Below, in pieces: positions 1 to 8,383 of a stretch of DNA of 64,000 bases. Source of the stretch: Mangrovimonas futianensis (lineage in GTDB: Bacteria; Bacteroidota; Bacteroidia; Flavobacteriales; Flavobacteriaceae); NCBI RefSeq assembly GCF_021245805.1, contig NZ_JAJJNF010000001.1, forward strand, positions 1-64,000, in the 5' to 3' direction. The position numbers were made by a program, and so were the translations under genes. Numbering within the stretch: the stretch's first letter is position 1; each line of letters opens with the position of its first letter. The notes beneath the pieces were generated by a model, which saw only the letters and a list, made by a program, of their open reading frames with translations, was not told the DNA's origin and searched no databases.

Positions 1-59
1 AACCCCAGTATCTCAAACTTTCTATGAACTTACGCTCCCGGTTTCCCCGTTTGCGGGTG

Positions 60-92
60 CAAATATACCACCCTTTTTTCCTATCCAACAAA
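60..92 (-). promoter_or_regulatory. Strong leftward promoter, probably of an rRNA operon lying left of the window
   Basis: On the minus strand a TATATTTG box (60-67) is preceded by TTTG (89-92) with a 21-base spacer, which matches the Bacteroidota housekeeping promoter pattern (TTG, 19-21 bases, TAnnTTTG). A/T-rich runs lie further upstream (93-125), like an UP element. The transcript would begin near base 53 and run out of the window. Its first bases contain a GTTCATAGAAAG stretch that recalls flavobacterial rRNA leaders; that link is from memory. The promoter is seen in sequence, the identity of its target is inferred. Confidence 0.65.
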
Positions 93-128
93 CTTTTCCA
101 AACCTTTTTTTGAAGTTTTTTTGAAATT

Positions 129-149
129 GAAAATCAAAGATTGATTTTC
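129..149. terminator. Hairpin downstream of the porin gene, weak terminator candidate
   Basis: An 8-bp perfect inverted repeat (129-136 with 142-149, five-base loop) lies 43 bases past the porin stop codon. There is no clear U-tract in the leftward direction, so termination is uncertain. Confidence 0.25.
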
Positions 150-191
150 AGAGCTTTACAAGATAAGAAAAAATCTTTGTTTTGAAAAACC

Positions 192-2156
192 TTATAAAAA
201 GAAATTCCAAACAATACCAAAACGCAGTATAAAATCTCTGTATGGGTAGTTTGGCGCGGAATAATAATCGTATCCAGTCCACGCTGAATTGAAGTGTTCT
301 GCCTTAAAATAAATGCGCGCCGTTCTAACCTTCGCATCGATAAAGAAATCAAACATAGGGAAACCTCCAAACTTACGATCTGTTTGAACATAGAACTCTG
401 CCAAAAGTGGATCATAAGCATTCATATAATATTCGGTAAAATAATTAAAGGTGACTCCCGTTTGCAGGAACAACGCATTTCTGAAGAAATGGTTCTGATA
501 ATAAACTGTGTTGCGTGTTACAAATTCTGGAGCATTGAATACCTGGCTGTCATCTTCAATAGTTTGGTATACTATAGAGTTATCTATTCCAAACTTACCT
601 AACTTCACATCCTTATTTAATTGAACCTTCAAATATCCAATTGTGCTATTATTCTGAAAGGGTTTAACTAAATCTGAAGTCTCCTCCTTTTTATAATAGG
701 CATAATCTGTAATAGTGGAAATATCAACCAGTACTTCAGCCCATTTTTGAGACAAGATTCCAAATTGTAAGTTTTGAGTCTTTACATTATTAAAGTTATT
801 TCGCCAGTTATAGTTCTTGTAACTACTTTGATAAAGCAGAAAGTTATAGTTGGGAGCTTTGGAACTATGATTGATCTTTGCAGACAATAATATATCATCT
901 ATGATATTAAGAGTAGCCTGTCCCGTTATAAAGTTACCATCAAAGTCTCCCGCCACGTTTAAACCAAAATCTCCTTTTATATTAAATCTTCCAATTTTAT
1001 TGGTATAACCTCCTCCTATATTATATACCTTTCCATTAAGCCTATTGGTGATGACCTCTTCATTTAAGATAACTAGCTTGTCATATCCATAGTTGAAGTC
1101 ATCCATTCCAGCCTGGAATCTTAAATCACCGAGAAGTTCGTTTCTATATTCTGCATAAGCTCCTAAATGAAAATCTTCTAAAGTAGCCCGATCTCTTAAA
1201 TTACTTGCTTGAAATGCATCACCGAAATACTCATTGGCTGCACTTTGGTTGAATTCATAATACTTGTCTTCAAATGAAATGACATTTCCTACTTTTAAGG
1301 AACTATCAGAAATCGAATCCTTTTCTTGGATTAATTTATATGTGTGATCTAAATGAAAGCGCTTTCCTTTTAATATGTTTTCCGCATTTTCAAAGTTTAC
1401 ATCAAATACACCTCGATCCTTAAAATCGGGATTACCGGATTCAAAATATATGATATTATCATCCCGTATCCCTCCATTTTCTTGATTCAACAAATCCTGA
1501 ATAACGATATGTCCGTTGGCCGAGTACCTTTTATCCTTAGAATCATAACTGGAGGTAAACCTAAAGTTTCCCGTACTGGTCAATATATGTTGGTATTTAC
1601 CTAAAGACCGTAGTCCTTTATATGCCACAGAAAAATTAAACTGCTTGGACGTATTAACCGTAAAGAAGGCATCAACCTGTTGCCCTTGCTCAAATGCCGA
1701 CTTATAATAAAGTTCTGTAAATGGTGTAGGCACATGATAATAATTGATATCCTCAATCTCCATATAATTAAAATGTCTTGCCCTTGCACCAAAAAGTGGC
1801 ATTAGTTTTTCATTATCTAAGTTATATATTAAGGTATTATATGTTTGCCCAACATTATTAAACTTCAGCAACCCAAAAGCATCTCTCCTAAGGTAGTTCC
1901 ACTTATATTCTTTTTTTATTGTTAAAGAAGTATCCACATGAGTCGTATCTCGTTCTGGAGATATTATAAGATACTGCTCAATTTTAGCATCATAATTAAT
2001 AATGTTCTTATTGGAGGTACTTTTTGTAGACCCTCTTCTTTGTTGGTTTTCATCGTAATCTCCAGTTGGAGTTAGGCCATCTGTTGATTGAATTATTTGC
2101 GAATATGTAGAAAGGCCAAAACCAAACAAAAAAAGTGCTAAAAATATCTTCTTCAT
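192..2156 (-). CDS. Putative outer-membrane porin (Porin_10 family)
   Basis: A 654-residue protein with a signal peptide (about residues 1-19). It has many alternating aromatic and polar stretches and ends in a hydrophobic aromatic strand (…IVWNFFL), as expected of an outer-membrane beta-barrel. Length and overall look match the Bacteroidota 'putative porin' family Porin_10. The substrate cannot be read from the sequence. The gene stands alone, divergent from rnhB, and a TACCTTTG -7 box lies 20-27 bases upstream of its start. The ATG at 2156 is chosen because it begins the signal peptide directly. Confidence 0.75.
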   Translation of the reverse strand: MKKIFLALFLFGFGLSTYSQIIQSTDGLTPTGDYDENQQRRGSTKSTSNKNIINYDAKIEQYLIISPERDTTHVDTSLTIKKEYKWNYLRRDAFGLLKFNNVGQTYNTLIYNLDNEKLMPLFGARARHFNYMEIEDINYYHVPTPFTELYYKSAFEQGQQVDAFFTVNTSKQFNFSVAYKGLRSLGKYQHILTSTGNFRFTSSYDSKDKRYSANGHIVIQDLLNQENGGIRDDNIIYFESGNPDFKDRGVFDVNFENAENILKGKRFHLDHTYKLIQEKDSISDSSLKVGNVISFEDKYYEFNQSAANEYFGDAFQASNLRDRATLEDFHLGAYAEYRNELLGDLRFQAGMDDFNYGYDKLVILNEEVITNRLNGKVYNIGGGYTNKIGRFNIKGDFGLNVAGDFDGNFITGQATLNIIDDILLSAKINHSSKAPNYNFLLYQSSYKNYNWRNNFNNVKTQNLQFGILSQKWAEVLVDISTITDYAYYKKEETSDLVKPFQNNSTIGYLKVQLNKDVKLGKFGIDNSIVYQTIEDDSQVFNAPEFVTRNTVYYQNHFFRNALFLQTGVTFNYFTEYYMNAYDPLLAEFYVQTDRKFGGFPMFDFFIDAKVRTARIYFKAEHFNSAWTGYDYYSAPNYPYRDFILRFGIVWNFFL

Positions 2157-2175
2157 AATAATTTTTCAGACCTTG

Positions 2176-2183
2176 CAAAGGTA
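2176..2183 (-). promoter_or_regulatory. -7 box for the porin gene
   Basis: TACCTTTG on the minus strand, 20 bases upstream of the porin start, matches the Bacteroidota TAnnTTTG consensus. No good TTG -33 element is seen at 19-21 bases. Confidence 0.5.
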
Positions 2184-2225
2184 TGTACAATTTATCATAA
2201 CGCGATTATACTAAGAATTATTTAA

Positions 2226-2825
2226 ATGCTCAAGCTGAAATATTCTGAATTTAAATTTGAATGTGGAACAGATGAAGCAGGGAGAGGTTGCTTATCTGGT
2301 CCGGTGACGGCGGCGGCCGTTATTTTACCAAATGACTTTTCAAACAACCTTTTGAATGACTCCAAACAATTATCTGAAAGGAAACGGAAATTCCTTAGGC
2401 CTATTATTGAACAAGAAGCACTTGCATTTGGTGTGGCTCATGTTTTCCCTGAAGAAATCGATGCCATCAATATTTTGAATGCCTCCATTTTGGCAATGCA
2501 TCGGGCCATTGAGCAATTAAAGATAACACCGGAATATATCATTGTTGATGGCAACCGATTCAAACCCTTTAATGAAGTTCCTTTTGACACTATTATTAAA
2601 GGAGACAGTAAATATTTATCGATTGCAGCTGCATCTGTTTTGGCAAAAACCTACCGTGACGATTATATGGAACAGGCTCATGAAGAATTCCCTCAATATG
2701 ATTGGAAAAAAAATAAAGGATACCCAACCAAAAGACACAGGGAAGCCATAAAAAAATTGGGGCCGACAAACTACCACAGAAAATCATTCAAACTACTTCC
2801 AGAACAATTAAAGTTAGACCTATAA
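2226..2825 (+). CDS. rnhB: Ribonuclease HII
   Basis: This endonuclease cuts the RNA strand of RNA-DNA hybrids and starts removal of misincorporated ribonucleotides in the cytoplasm. The 199-residue length is normal for the family. The N-terminal GTDEAGRG motif carries the metal ligands D16 and E17; D108 (IIVDGN) and D127 (KGDSKY) complete the acidic active site. The SIAAASVLAK motif typical of HII enzymes follows. It is divergent from the porin and sits 27 bases upstream of a lipoprotein gene that has its own promoter. Confidence 0.95.
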   Translation: MLKLKYSEFKFECGTDEAGRGCLSGPVTAAAVILPNDFSNNLLNDSKQLSERKRKFLRPIIEQEALAFGVAHVFPEEIDAINILNASILAMHRAIEQLKITPEYIIVDGNRFKPFNEVPFDTIIKGDSKYLSIAAASVLAKTYRDDYMEQAHEEFPQYDWKKNKGYPTKRHREAIKKLGPTNYHRKSFKLLPEQLKLDL

Positions 2826-2829
2826 CAAT

Positions 2830-2837
2830 TATATTTG
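2830..2837 (+). promoter_or_regulatory. -7 promoter box for the beta-propeller lipoprotein gene
   Basis: TATATTTG lies 15 bases before the ATG at 2853, just past the rnhB stop. A weak TTAG lies at about the -33 position (2814-2817). The lipoprotein gene can therefore be transcribed separately from rnhB, with a very short leader. Confidence 0.5.
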
Positions 2838-2852
2838 CACAAACCCTCTTTA

Positions 2853-5282
2853 ATGAAAAACCTAAAATATGCCATTCTTTTTGTGGTGCTTGTTTTTAGT
2901 TGCTCCAAAGAATCTTCAAAAAGGCAACCTTTAGACTATTTACCCCAAAAACCAGAATTTGTTTTTAGAATTAACCAATTAGAAGGATTAAAAAGCTCCT
3001 TAAAGAATAATGACCTTCTAAAATCCCTTTTTTCCTCGGAGGTTTCCCAAAACTTAACCGACAAGTTGGATTTGATTCAGCACTTTTCTACAGAGGAAGA
3101 AATTTTATTAAGCTTCATTCATGATCAAAATGATAGCCTACAATATAGCCTAGCTACTCACCTCAATAAATATTTATTCCAAATCGATTCTTTACCGAAT
3201 CATAAATTAGAGACCATCACAGATCAAGGTTTTACCTTTTCCAAAACCACTATTGACCAACACATATTATATAGTGTAATCAAAGACAGTATTTTTATTG
3301 GAGCGTCCACATTAGATTTACTTCAAAACTGCCTTAAATCTAACATCAAAGGAAGTGAATGGTTAGAATTACTAAACTCTTCAAACAGTGGTTCTGATTT
3401 ATCCGTTTTCATAAATAATAAGAATCATTCCATTCCTCAAAACATTTTCTATCTAGACTCTATTTCTTCAGCGTCCTTTAGTTCATACTATAATTTAGAT
3501 ATAGACTTGAATCAAGATGCTGTTATATATAATGGTGTAACGAAAGCAACTGATTCTACAAAAAGTTTCATCAATCAGTTTAAAGGCATTCAACCCCAAG
3601 AAAATGAATTGGCCAAAATCACCCCAGCTAATAGCGATGGCTTTCTAAGTTTCACTTTCGCAAACTACAGCCAACTGAAACCTCAATTGAGATTACCTGA
3701 AATCGCAGATTCCCTAAAAGTAGAAACTTCCCTCTTTGATAATATTATAGAGGTAGGTCTTATTTTTGAAGGAAATGACCAAGCTGTCGTTTTAAATTCC
3801 CTAGACGACCTATCTACTTTAGAATCTCTAGAATCATCCTTGATAGAAACCTATAGACAAGCGGAAATCCATGAGTTTAAATATCCAGAATTATTTCATC
3901 AATCTTTTGGAAGCTTAGCACCCTATTCAACGGCCACCAAATATTGCCAGTTAAATCAGTTTTTTGTTTTTTCAGATAGTTACGAACTTTTACAAAACAT
4001 TATAGTCAACTTTCAAAATAATACCACCTTATCTCATCGAGACTATTATGAGGATATCAAAATGCAGTTAAGTGACGAGTCTTCACTTTTAATGGTAGGG
4101 AACCAGGAAACCCTAAGTAACTTCTTCGAAAAAAATCTTAATGAAGAACAAGCATTTAAATTAAACCAATATAAGGTTTCTGCCATTCAATTTATCTACG
4201 ATCAAGATTTCGCACATATTAATGGTATTTTCAAAAAGGCCAAAACAAAGGCTGTTGACAATTCCATTTCAGAAGAATTTTCAATAGAACTTGATGCTGC
4301 CCTTATTAATGAGCCCAAGTTTGTATCAAATCACATCACAAAAGAGAAGGAAATAGTAGTTCAAGATATTAAGAACAACCTTTATCTTATTTCCAATTCT
4401 GGGAAGGTTCTTTGGAAAAAGCAACTACATGGACCTATACTTGGTCAAATTAGTCAAATAGACATGTATAAAAATGGAAGGCTTCAATTAGCTTTTGCCA
4501 CCCCACATCGGGTTTATGTTTTGGATCGCAATGGCAAGGAAGTAGATCCTTTCCCTTTAAAATTCAATGACGATATTACCCAGCCATTAGCTGTATTTGA
4601 CTATGACAATAACAAAAAATATCGTTTAATCATTACCCAGGGTAACAGAATCTATATGGTTGATGGTAGAGGGAAATCGGTAAAAGGATTCAATTTCAAA
4701 GGAACAGAAAAGAACCTAGTACATGCTCCGCAACATATAAGAATAGGAAATAAAGACTACCTCCTATTTCAAACAGAAGACAAAATTTACATTCAAGACC
4801 GCGTTGGAAAAACAAGGGTAACCCCGAAAAATCAATACCAGTATTCAGATACCGGCATCTATGAATTCGAAAACAAATTCATAACTACAACAAAAGACGG
4901 TATTTTGGTTACTATTGATCAAAGTGGAAATACGGCATCAAGAGATTTAAAACTGACCGATCATCACAAATTGGTAACAACTTCCAAAACATTAGTTGCA
5001 ATGTCTGAGAATAGATTGACTATTAAGGATAAAACCATAGAACTTGATTTTGGAAATTATACCGATCCCGATATCTTCTACTTAAATGACAAAATCTATG
5101 TGACTGTAACTGATTTGCAAACCCAAAAAGTCTATTTATTTGACAGTAATGCCAAACCTATTAATAATTTCCCAGTTTATGGAACTTCAAAAATGGCATT
5201 AGACAACATCGACAAAGACAGAAATTTGGAATTTGTTACCCAAGGAGAAAATAACTCCATCTTAATTTACCAAATCAATTAA
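2853..5282 (+). CDS. Large lipoprotein with C-terminal beta-propeller-like repeats
   Basis: An 809-residue protein with a lipoprotein signal peptide (lipid-modified Cys17 in VFSCSKE). The first 470 or so residues match no family I recognise. The last 350 residues carry repeated segments of the kind 'LYLISNSGKVLWKKQ', 'RVYVLDRNGKEV', 'RIYMVDGRGKSV', 'KVYLFDSNAKPI', spaced like blades of a PQQ/WD40-type beta-propeller. A scaffolding or binding role in the envelope is likely but not provable. I chose the ATG at 2853; an upstream in-frame TTG at 2835 overlaps the -7 box. The nucleoid-associated gene follows after 12 bases. Confidence 0.7.
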   Translation: MKNLKYAILFVVLVFSCSKESSKRQPLDYLPQKPEFVFRINQLEGLKSSLKNNDLLKSLFSSEVSQNLTDKLDLIQHFSTEEEILLSFIHDQNDSLQYSLATHLNKYLFQIDSLPNHKLETITDQGFTFSKTTIDQHILYSVIKDSIFIGASTLDLLQNCLKSNIKGSEWLELLNSSNSGSDLSVFINNKNHSIPQNIFYLDSISSASFSSYYNLDIDLNQDAVIYNGVTKATDSTKSFINQFKGIQPQENELAKITPANSDGFLSFTFANYSQLKPQLRLPEIADSLKVETSLFDNIIEVGLIFEGNDQAVVLNSLDDLSTLESLESSLIETYRQAEIHEFKYPELFHQSFGSLAPYSTATKYCQLNQFFVFSDSYELLQNIIVNFQNNTTLSHRDYYEDIKMQLSDESSLLMVGNQETLSNFFEKNLNEEQAFKLNQYKVSAIQFIYDQDFAHINGIFKKAKTKAVDNSISEEFSIELDAALINEPKFVSNHITKEKEIVVQDIKNNLYLISNSGKVLWKKQLHGPILGQISQIDMYKNGRLQLAFATPHRVYVLDRNGKEVDPFPLKFNDDITQPLAVFDYDNNKKYRLIITQGNRIYMVDGRGKSVKGFNFKGTEKNLVHAPQHIRIGNKDYLLFQTEDKIYIQDRVGKTRVTPKNQYQYSDTGIYEFENKFITTTKDGILVTIDQSGNTASRDLKLTDHHKLVTTSKTLVAMSENRLTIKDKTIELDFGNYTDPDIFYLNDKIYVTVTDLQTQKVYLFDSNAKPINNFPVYGTSKMALDNIDKDRNLEFVTQGENNSILIYQIN

Positions 5283-5294
5283 TCTTTTCAAGCT

Positions 5295-6344
5295 ATGATA
5301 AAGCGTTCCCAAGCCTCAATCTCTAAGTTAATCATTCATAAAGTTGGTAATAAGTTTAACCATACCAAAAATGCTTTTTCTGAAGATATTGTAAGATTTG
5401 ATGATGCCAGTTACGATTTAATGCTCCCATTTTTATTACGCCCTTTTGGAAGTGTGGTTCAGAGTTATAGGTTCAACCACCATGCTAGTATTGCATTAAA
5501 TGAGATCAACACCTATAGTTCTCAAATTTTTGAAGATGACGATCATTTTGTTGAAACTTCCAAACATATTGTTGAGCATCTTTTTGAGCAATCTAATTCT
5601 GCACAAATAAAAACGGGAGATGTATTGGTAGTTTTATTTGAGGGTATTGAATACAATGAAATCACAACCAATGCTGTTGGCATCTTTAAAATAGAGAATA
5701 AAGTGGACTTCTTTCAAACCTATTTAGAAAATAGCAGTTATGATGTGGTTGTTCAAAAAGGAATAAATTCAAAAAAAGTTGATAAGGGGTGCTTGATTTT
5801 AAATCAAAGCGATGCTGAAGGGCGTATTATTTTGAGCGCCGACAACAATAATTATGATGCGCAATATTGGACCAAGCAATTTTTGAATATCAAATTTGCC
5901 GATGATGCTAATCAGCACACCCAAACTTATATTGAATTATGTAGAGATTTTTCTGAGGAAGTTTTGAAGACTTCTTATGGCAATCAAGAGCAAAGTACCT
6001 TTTTGGCCAAAACTATTGACTACTTCAAGGAACATGAAAGTGTGGATGTGGAAGACTTCAAAGACGAGGTGTTTTTTGAAGACAAACACAAAGAGCTCTT
6101 TGACAATTACAAAAAGAGCTTTGAAAGTGAGCTCGATATTGTGGTTAGAAATCACTTTGACGTGGCCGAAGCTGTAGTAAAAAAGGAAAAGCGAAAGTTA
6201 AAAACCGAAATAAAACTTGATACCAATATTCAAATAAAACTGGATATTGATGCTCCCGATGCTTCGGAGGAGTATTTAGAACGAGGCTATGACGAAGAAA
6301 AAAAGATGCATTACTATAAAGTTTATTTCAACACAGAGGGATAA
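5295..6344 (+). CDS. Nucleoid-associated protein, YejK/NdpA family
   Basis: A 349-residue cytoplasmic protein of about the usual length for the NA37 (YejK/NdpA) family, which binds DNA and co-purifies with the nucleoid. The N-terminal 'ISKLIIHKVGNK' segment is characteristic. No signal peptide or membrane segment is visible. It follows the beta-propeller lipoprotein by 12 bases and may be co-transcribed with it. What it does in Bacteroidota is not established; the family call rests on overall similarity. Confidence 0.8.
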   Translation: MIKRSQASISKLIIHKVGNKFNHTKNAFSEDIVRFDDASYDLMLPFLLRPFGSVVQSYRFNHHASIALNEINTYSSQIFEDDDHFVETSKHIVEHLFEQSNSAQIKTGDVLVVLFEGIEYNEITTNAVGIFKIENKVDFFQTYLENSSYDVVVQKGINSKKVDKGCLILNQSDAEGRIILSADNNNYDAQYWTKQFLNIKFADDANQHTQTYIELCRDFSEEVLKTSYGNQEQSTFLAKTIDYFKEHESVDVEDFKDEVFFEDKHKELFDNYKKSFESELDIVVRNHFDVAEAVVKKEKRKLKTEIKLDTNIQIKLDIDAPDASEEYLERGYDEEKKMHYYKVYFNTEG

Positions 6345-6389
6345 TTCATTAAATTTATAATGACCCTTTTTTAATAAAAGAGCACTAAC

Positions 6390-6560
6390 ATGAAAAAAGT
6401 TCGTTACCTCTTTCCTATTCTCATTTTATCTGCGCTTGCTTTACAAAGTTGTAAAGATGATGATTGCTACATACAAGTAAGTAATCCCGTTTATAATCCA
6501 GACACAGGTACCTACTCAGATCAAATGAGCAGGGTTCCTTGTGAGGAAGGTAATCGATAA
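6390..6560 (+). CDS. Small putative lipoprotein (56 residues)
   Basis: The ATG at 6390 opens a 56-residue frame ending at TAA 6558-6560. Residues 1-20 form a good lipoprotein signal (MKKVRYLFPI…LALQSC, acylated Cys21). The mature peptide is only 36 residues, begins with an acidic KDDD stretch and holds two further cysteines (C26, C51). It lies 45 bases after the YejK-type gene and is convergent with lipB, 9 bases away. I do not recognise it. The signal peptide makes it more than a chance frame. Confidence 0.6.
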   Translation: MKKVRYLFPILILSALALQSCKDDDCYIQVSNPVYNPDTGTYSDQMSRVPCEEGNR

Positions 6561-6569
6561 TCTCTGGGG

Positions 6570-7292
6570 TTAAATTAAAATCTCCTTATTTGTTGAAATA
6601 AATTCTGCTTCAAAAAGCTCAGTAAAATGCTTTAACAATTTGGATTTCACCTCTTCCATATCAATCTCCTTTTTACCCAGCTCCATATTTAGAGACGTTA
6701 CGGCTTTACCTTTAATTCCACAAGGAATCATATTGTCAAAATAGCCCAAATCTGCATTTACGTTTAAAGCAAATCCATGCATGGTTACCCAGCGACTCGC
6801 TCTTACGCCCATGGCACAAATTTTTCTAGCGAAAGGTGTTCCTACATCCAGCCAAACTCCCGTTTCTCCTTCACTTCTTTCCGCCTTTAATCCGTATTCC
6901 GCTAGTGTGAGAATAATCATTTCCTCTAAAAGTCGCAGATATTTGTGAATATCAGTAAAGAAATTATCTAAATCCAAAATCGGATATCCTACAATCTGTC
7001 CTGGACCATGGTAGGTGATATCTCCTCCTCTGTTTACTTTGTAAAAGGCTGCCTCTTTTTCTGCTAATTGCTGTTCAGAAATTAATAAGTTGGAGATGTC
7101 GCCACTTTTACCCAAGGTATAAACATGCGGATGTTCTACAAAAAGAAAATAGTTGGGAGTTTCAAGAGTTGTTTCCTCCCGTCTATTTTTGATTTTCACA
7201 TCAACTATTTCCTGAAATAAGGATTCCTGGTAGTCCCATGTATCCTTATAATCCCTTCTTCCTAACTCCTGTAATTGAACTTTTTTATTCAT
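6570..7292 (-). CDS. lipB: Octanoyl-[acyl-carrier-protein]:protein N-octanoyltransferase
   Basis: It transfers octanoyl groups from acyl carrier protein to the lipoyl domains of 2-oxoacid dehydrogenases and the glycine cleavage H protein, the first step of endogenous lipoate synthesis. The 240-residue length is normal. The RGGDITYHGPGQ motif (88-99) is diagnostic. K157 (RKICAMG) and C191 (IPCGIKG) correspond to the family's catalytic Lys/Cys pair. Its ATG directly abuts the stop codon of the upstream lipoprotein gene with no spacer, so the two are almost certainly co-transcribed. Confidence 0.95.
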   Translation of the reverse strand: MNKKVQLQELGRRDYKDTWDYQESLFQEIVDVKIKNRREETTLETPNYFLFVEHPHVYTLGKSGDISNLLISEQQLAEKEAAFYKVNRGGDITYHGPGQIVGYPILDLDNFFTDIHKYLRLLEEMIILTLAEYGLKAERSEGETGVWLDVGTPFARKICAMGVRASRWVTMHGFALNVNADLGYFDNMIPCGIKGKAVTSLNMELGKKEIDMEEVKSKLLKHFTELFEAEFISTNKEILI

Positions 7293-8051
7293 CTATTCAT
7301 CTTCTAGTTCCACTTCCACGTTTAACAATTCCGGATTTTTCAAATAATCCATAAAATTTAACTCTAGGGTCATGGTCTTTTTATCCTCACTAAACAACGC
7401 ATCTTCATGAGACGCTGACTTTATTTTTCTAGGGAAATGATAATTCAACTTATAGGTTGAACTTGCCAAAATAGGAGTCAAATCTCCCATACTGTCAACC
7501 AAAGTCTTGTATACTTCTTGATCTTTCATCACCGTCTCCCTTTTAAACAAATTTCCTTTAAGGCTATAAGTAAGTTCTGATCCATTTGCATTTGCCATGG
7601 CAGAAAAAGGATTACTTGTATCTTTAGTATCCACGCCTCCTTCCCCTTGGAAATTACTCACATTATTCATGGCTTTAAAAAGGTCATCCAATTCTGAAAT
7701 CGAATTAAAATCTGAGAACAAATCAAACTTCATGGTTTGTTCTTTGGAATCCATAACCATGTGCATTCCAAAAGCCTCAAGGTTTTTTAATTTCTCTTGC
7801 TCTTCTTGGCTTAATTTTGAAATACTGTCTTTTTTAGCCTCCAGAAAATCCTTAAAATACAAAATAGAATCTATCGATTTCTCACCGTCCTTGGACATCT
7901 CGTCCCCAGCCATCTTCATTAGTTCAGACGCATCCATGCTAAAGGTCATTTTTCCAGATCCATCTTCTTGAATATAAATGTTTTCTGAAAATTGACAACT
8001 GGTTAATAAAAGTATAGCGACAAAAGTTAGGGTAAAAAATAGCTGTTTCAT
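7293..8051 (-). CDS. Unknown lipoprotein, upstream partner of lipB
   Basis: A 252-residue protein with a lipoprotein signal (LLLTSC, acylated Cys19). The rest is soluble, charged and mixed alpha/beta, with an early 'IYIQEDGSGKM' segment. I do not recognise a characterised family. Its stop codon is followed immediately by the lipB start, so the two genes form one leftward unit. A TATCTTTG promoter box lies 22 bases upstream of the start. A function in lipoylation is not implied by the linkage. Confidence 0.65.
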   Translation of the reverse strand: MKQLFFTLTFVAILLLTSCQFSENIYIQEDGSGKMTFSMDASELMKMAGDEMSKDGEKSIDSILYFKDFLEAKKDSISKLSQEEQEKLKNLEAFGMHMVMDSKEQTMKFDLFSDFNSISELDDLFKAMNNVSNFQGEGGVDTKDTSNPFSAMANANGSELTYSLKGNLFKRETVMKDQEVYKTLVDSMGDLTPILASSTYKLNYHFPRKIKSASHEDALFSEDKKTMTLELNFMDYLKNPELLNVEVELEDE

Positions 8052-8072
8052 TTGTAAATTTTAAGGTTGGTA

Positions 8073-8106
8073 CAAAGATACAAATTAAGACTTAGGATTA
8101 TTCAAA
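8073..8106 (-). promoter_or_regulatory. Promoter for the lipoprotein-lipB unit
   Basis: A TATCTTTG -7 box (8073-8080, minus strand) has a TTTG at 8103-8106 upstream with a 22-base spacer, one base longer than the usual range. Confidence 0.5.
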
Positions 8107-8243
8107 ATAACCAATGCAGCAATAACTCCAGGAACCCAGCCACAAAGCCATAATAAAAAGACTATTAAAATAGAACCGCAACCCTTATCCAATACGGCTA
8201 AAGGTGGGCAAATGATAGAAAGTAATACTCTCCAAAAACTCAT
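8085..8243 (-). CDS. YqaE/Pmp3 family small membrane protein
   Basis: This 52-residue protein (ATG at 8243, TAA at 8085-8087) has two hydrophobic helices (about 4-18 and 23-47). It carries the ICPPLAV motif, then a GCGS…WLCGWVPGVIAAL pattern that matches the YqaE/Pmp3 (UPF0057) family almost end to end. Relatives are stress-associated plasma-membrane proteolipids; the molecular role is unclear. The 3' end of this gene overlaps the promoter region of the following lipoprotein-lipB unit. Confidence 0.85.
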   Translation of the reverse strand: MSFWRVLLSIICPPLAVLDKGCGSILIVFLLWLCGWVPGVIAALVILNNPKS

Positions 8244-8322
8244 AATAATTTAGTTTATTGATTGATGTACTCATTTGTCGAAAAACAAGATGACTTGTTA
8301 CAGGATTTTCCAATATAATAAA

Positions 8323-8353
8323 TTGAAATAGTAATGAATACTAGTTATCTTTG
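8323..8353 (+). promoter_or_regulatory. Promoter for lysS
   Basis: TTG (8323-8325), a 20-base spacer and TATCTTTG (8346-8353) form a full match to the Bacteroidota promoter pattern. The ATG follows 30 bases later. Confidence 0.7.
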
Positions 8354-8383
8354 TGCCTTCAAAAATTACACAAATAATAGTAT

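Noticed and set aside
7597..7971. 124-codon plus-strand frame
   Set aside because: Antisense to the lipoprotein gene upstream of lipB. Low-complexity Ser-rich translation, no start context.
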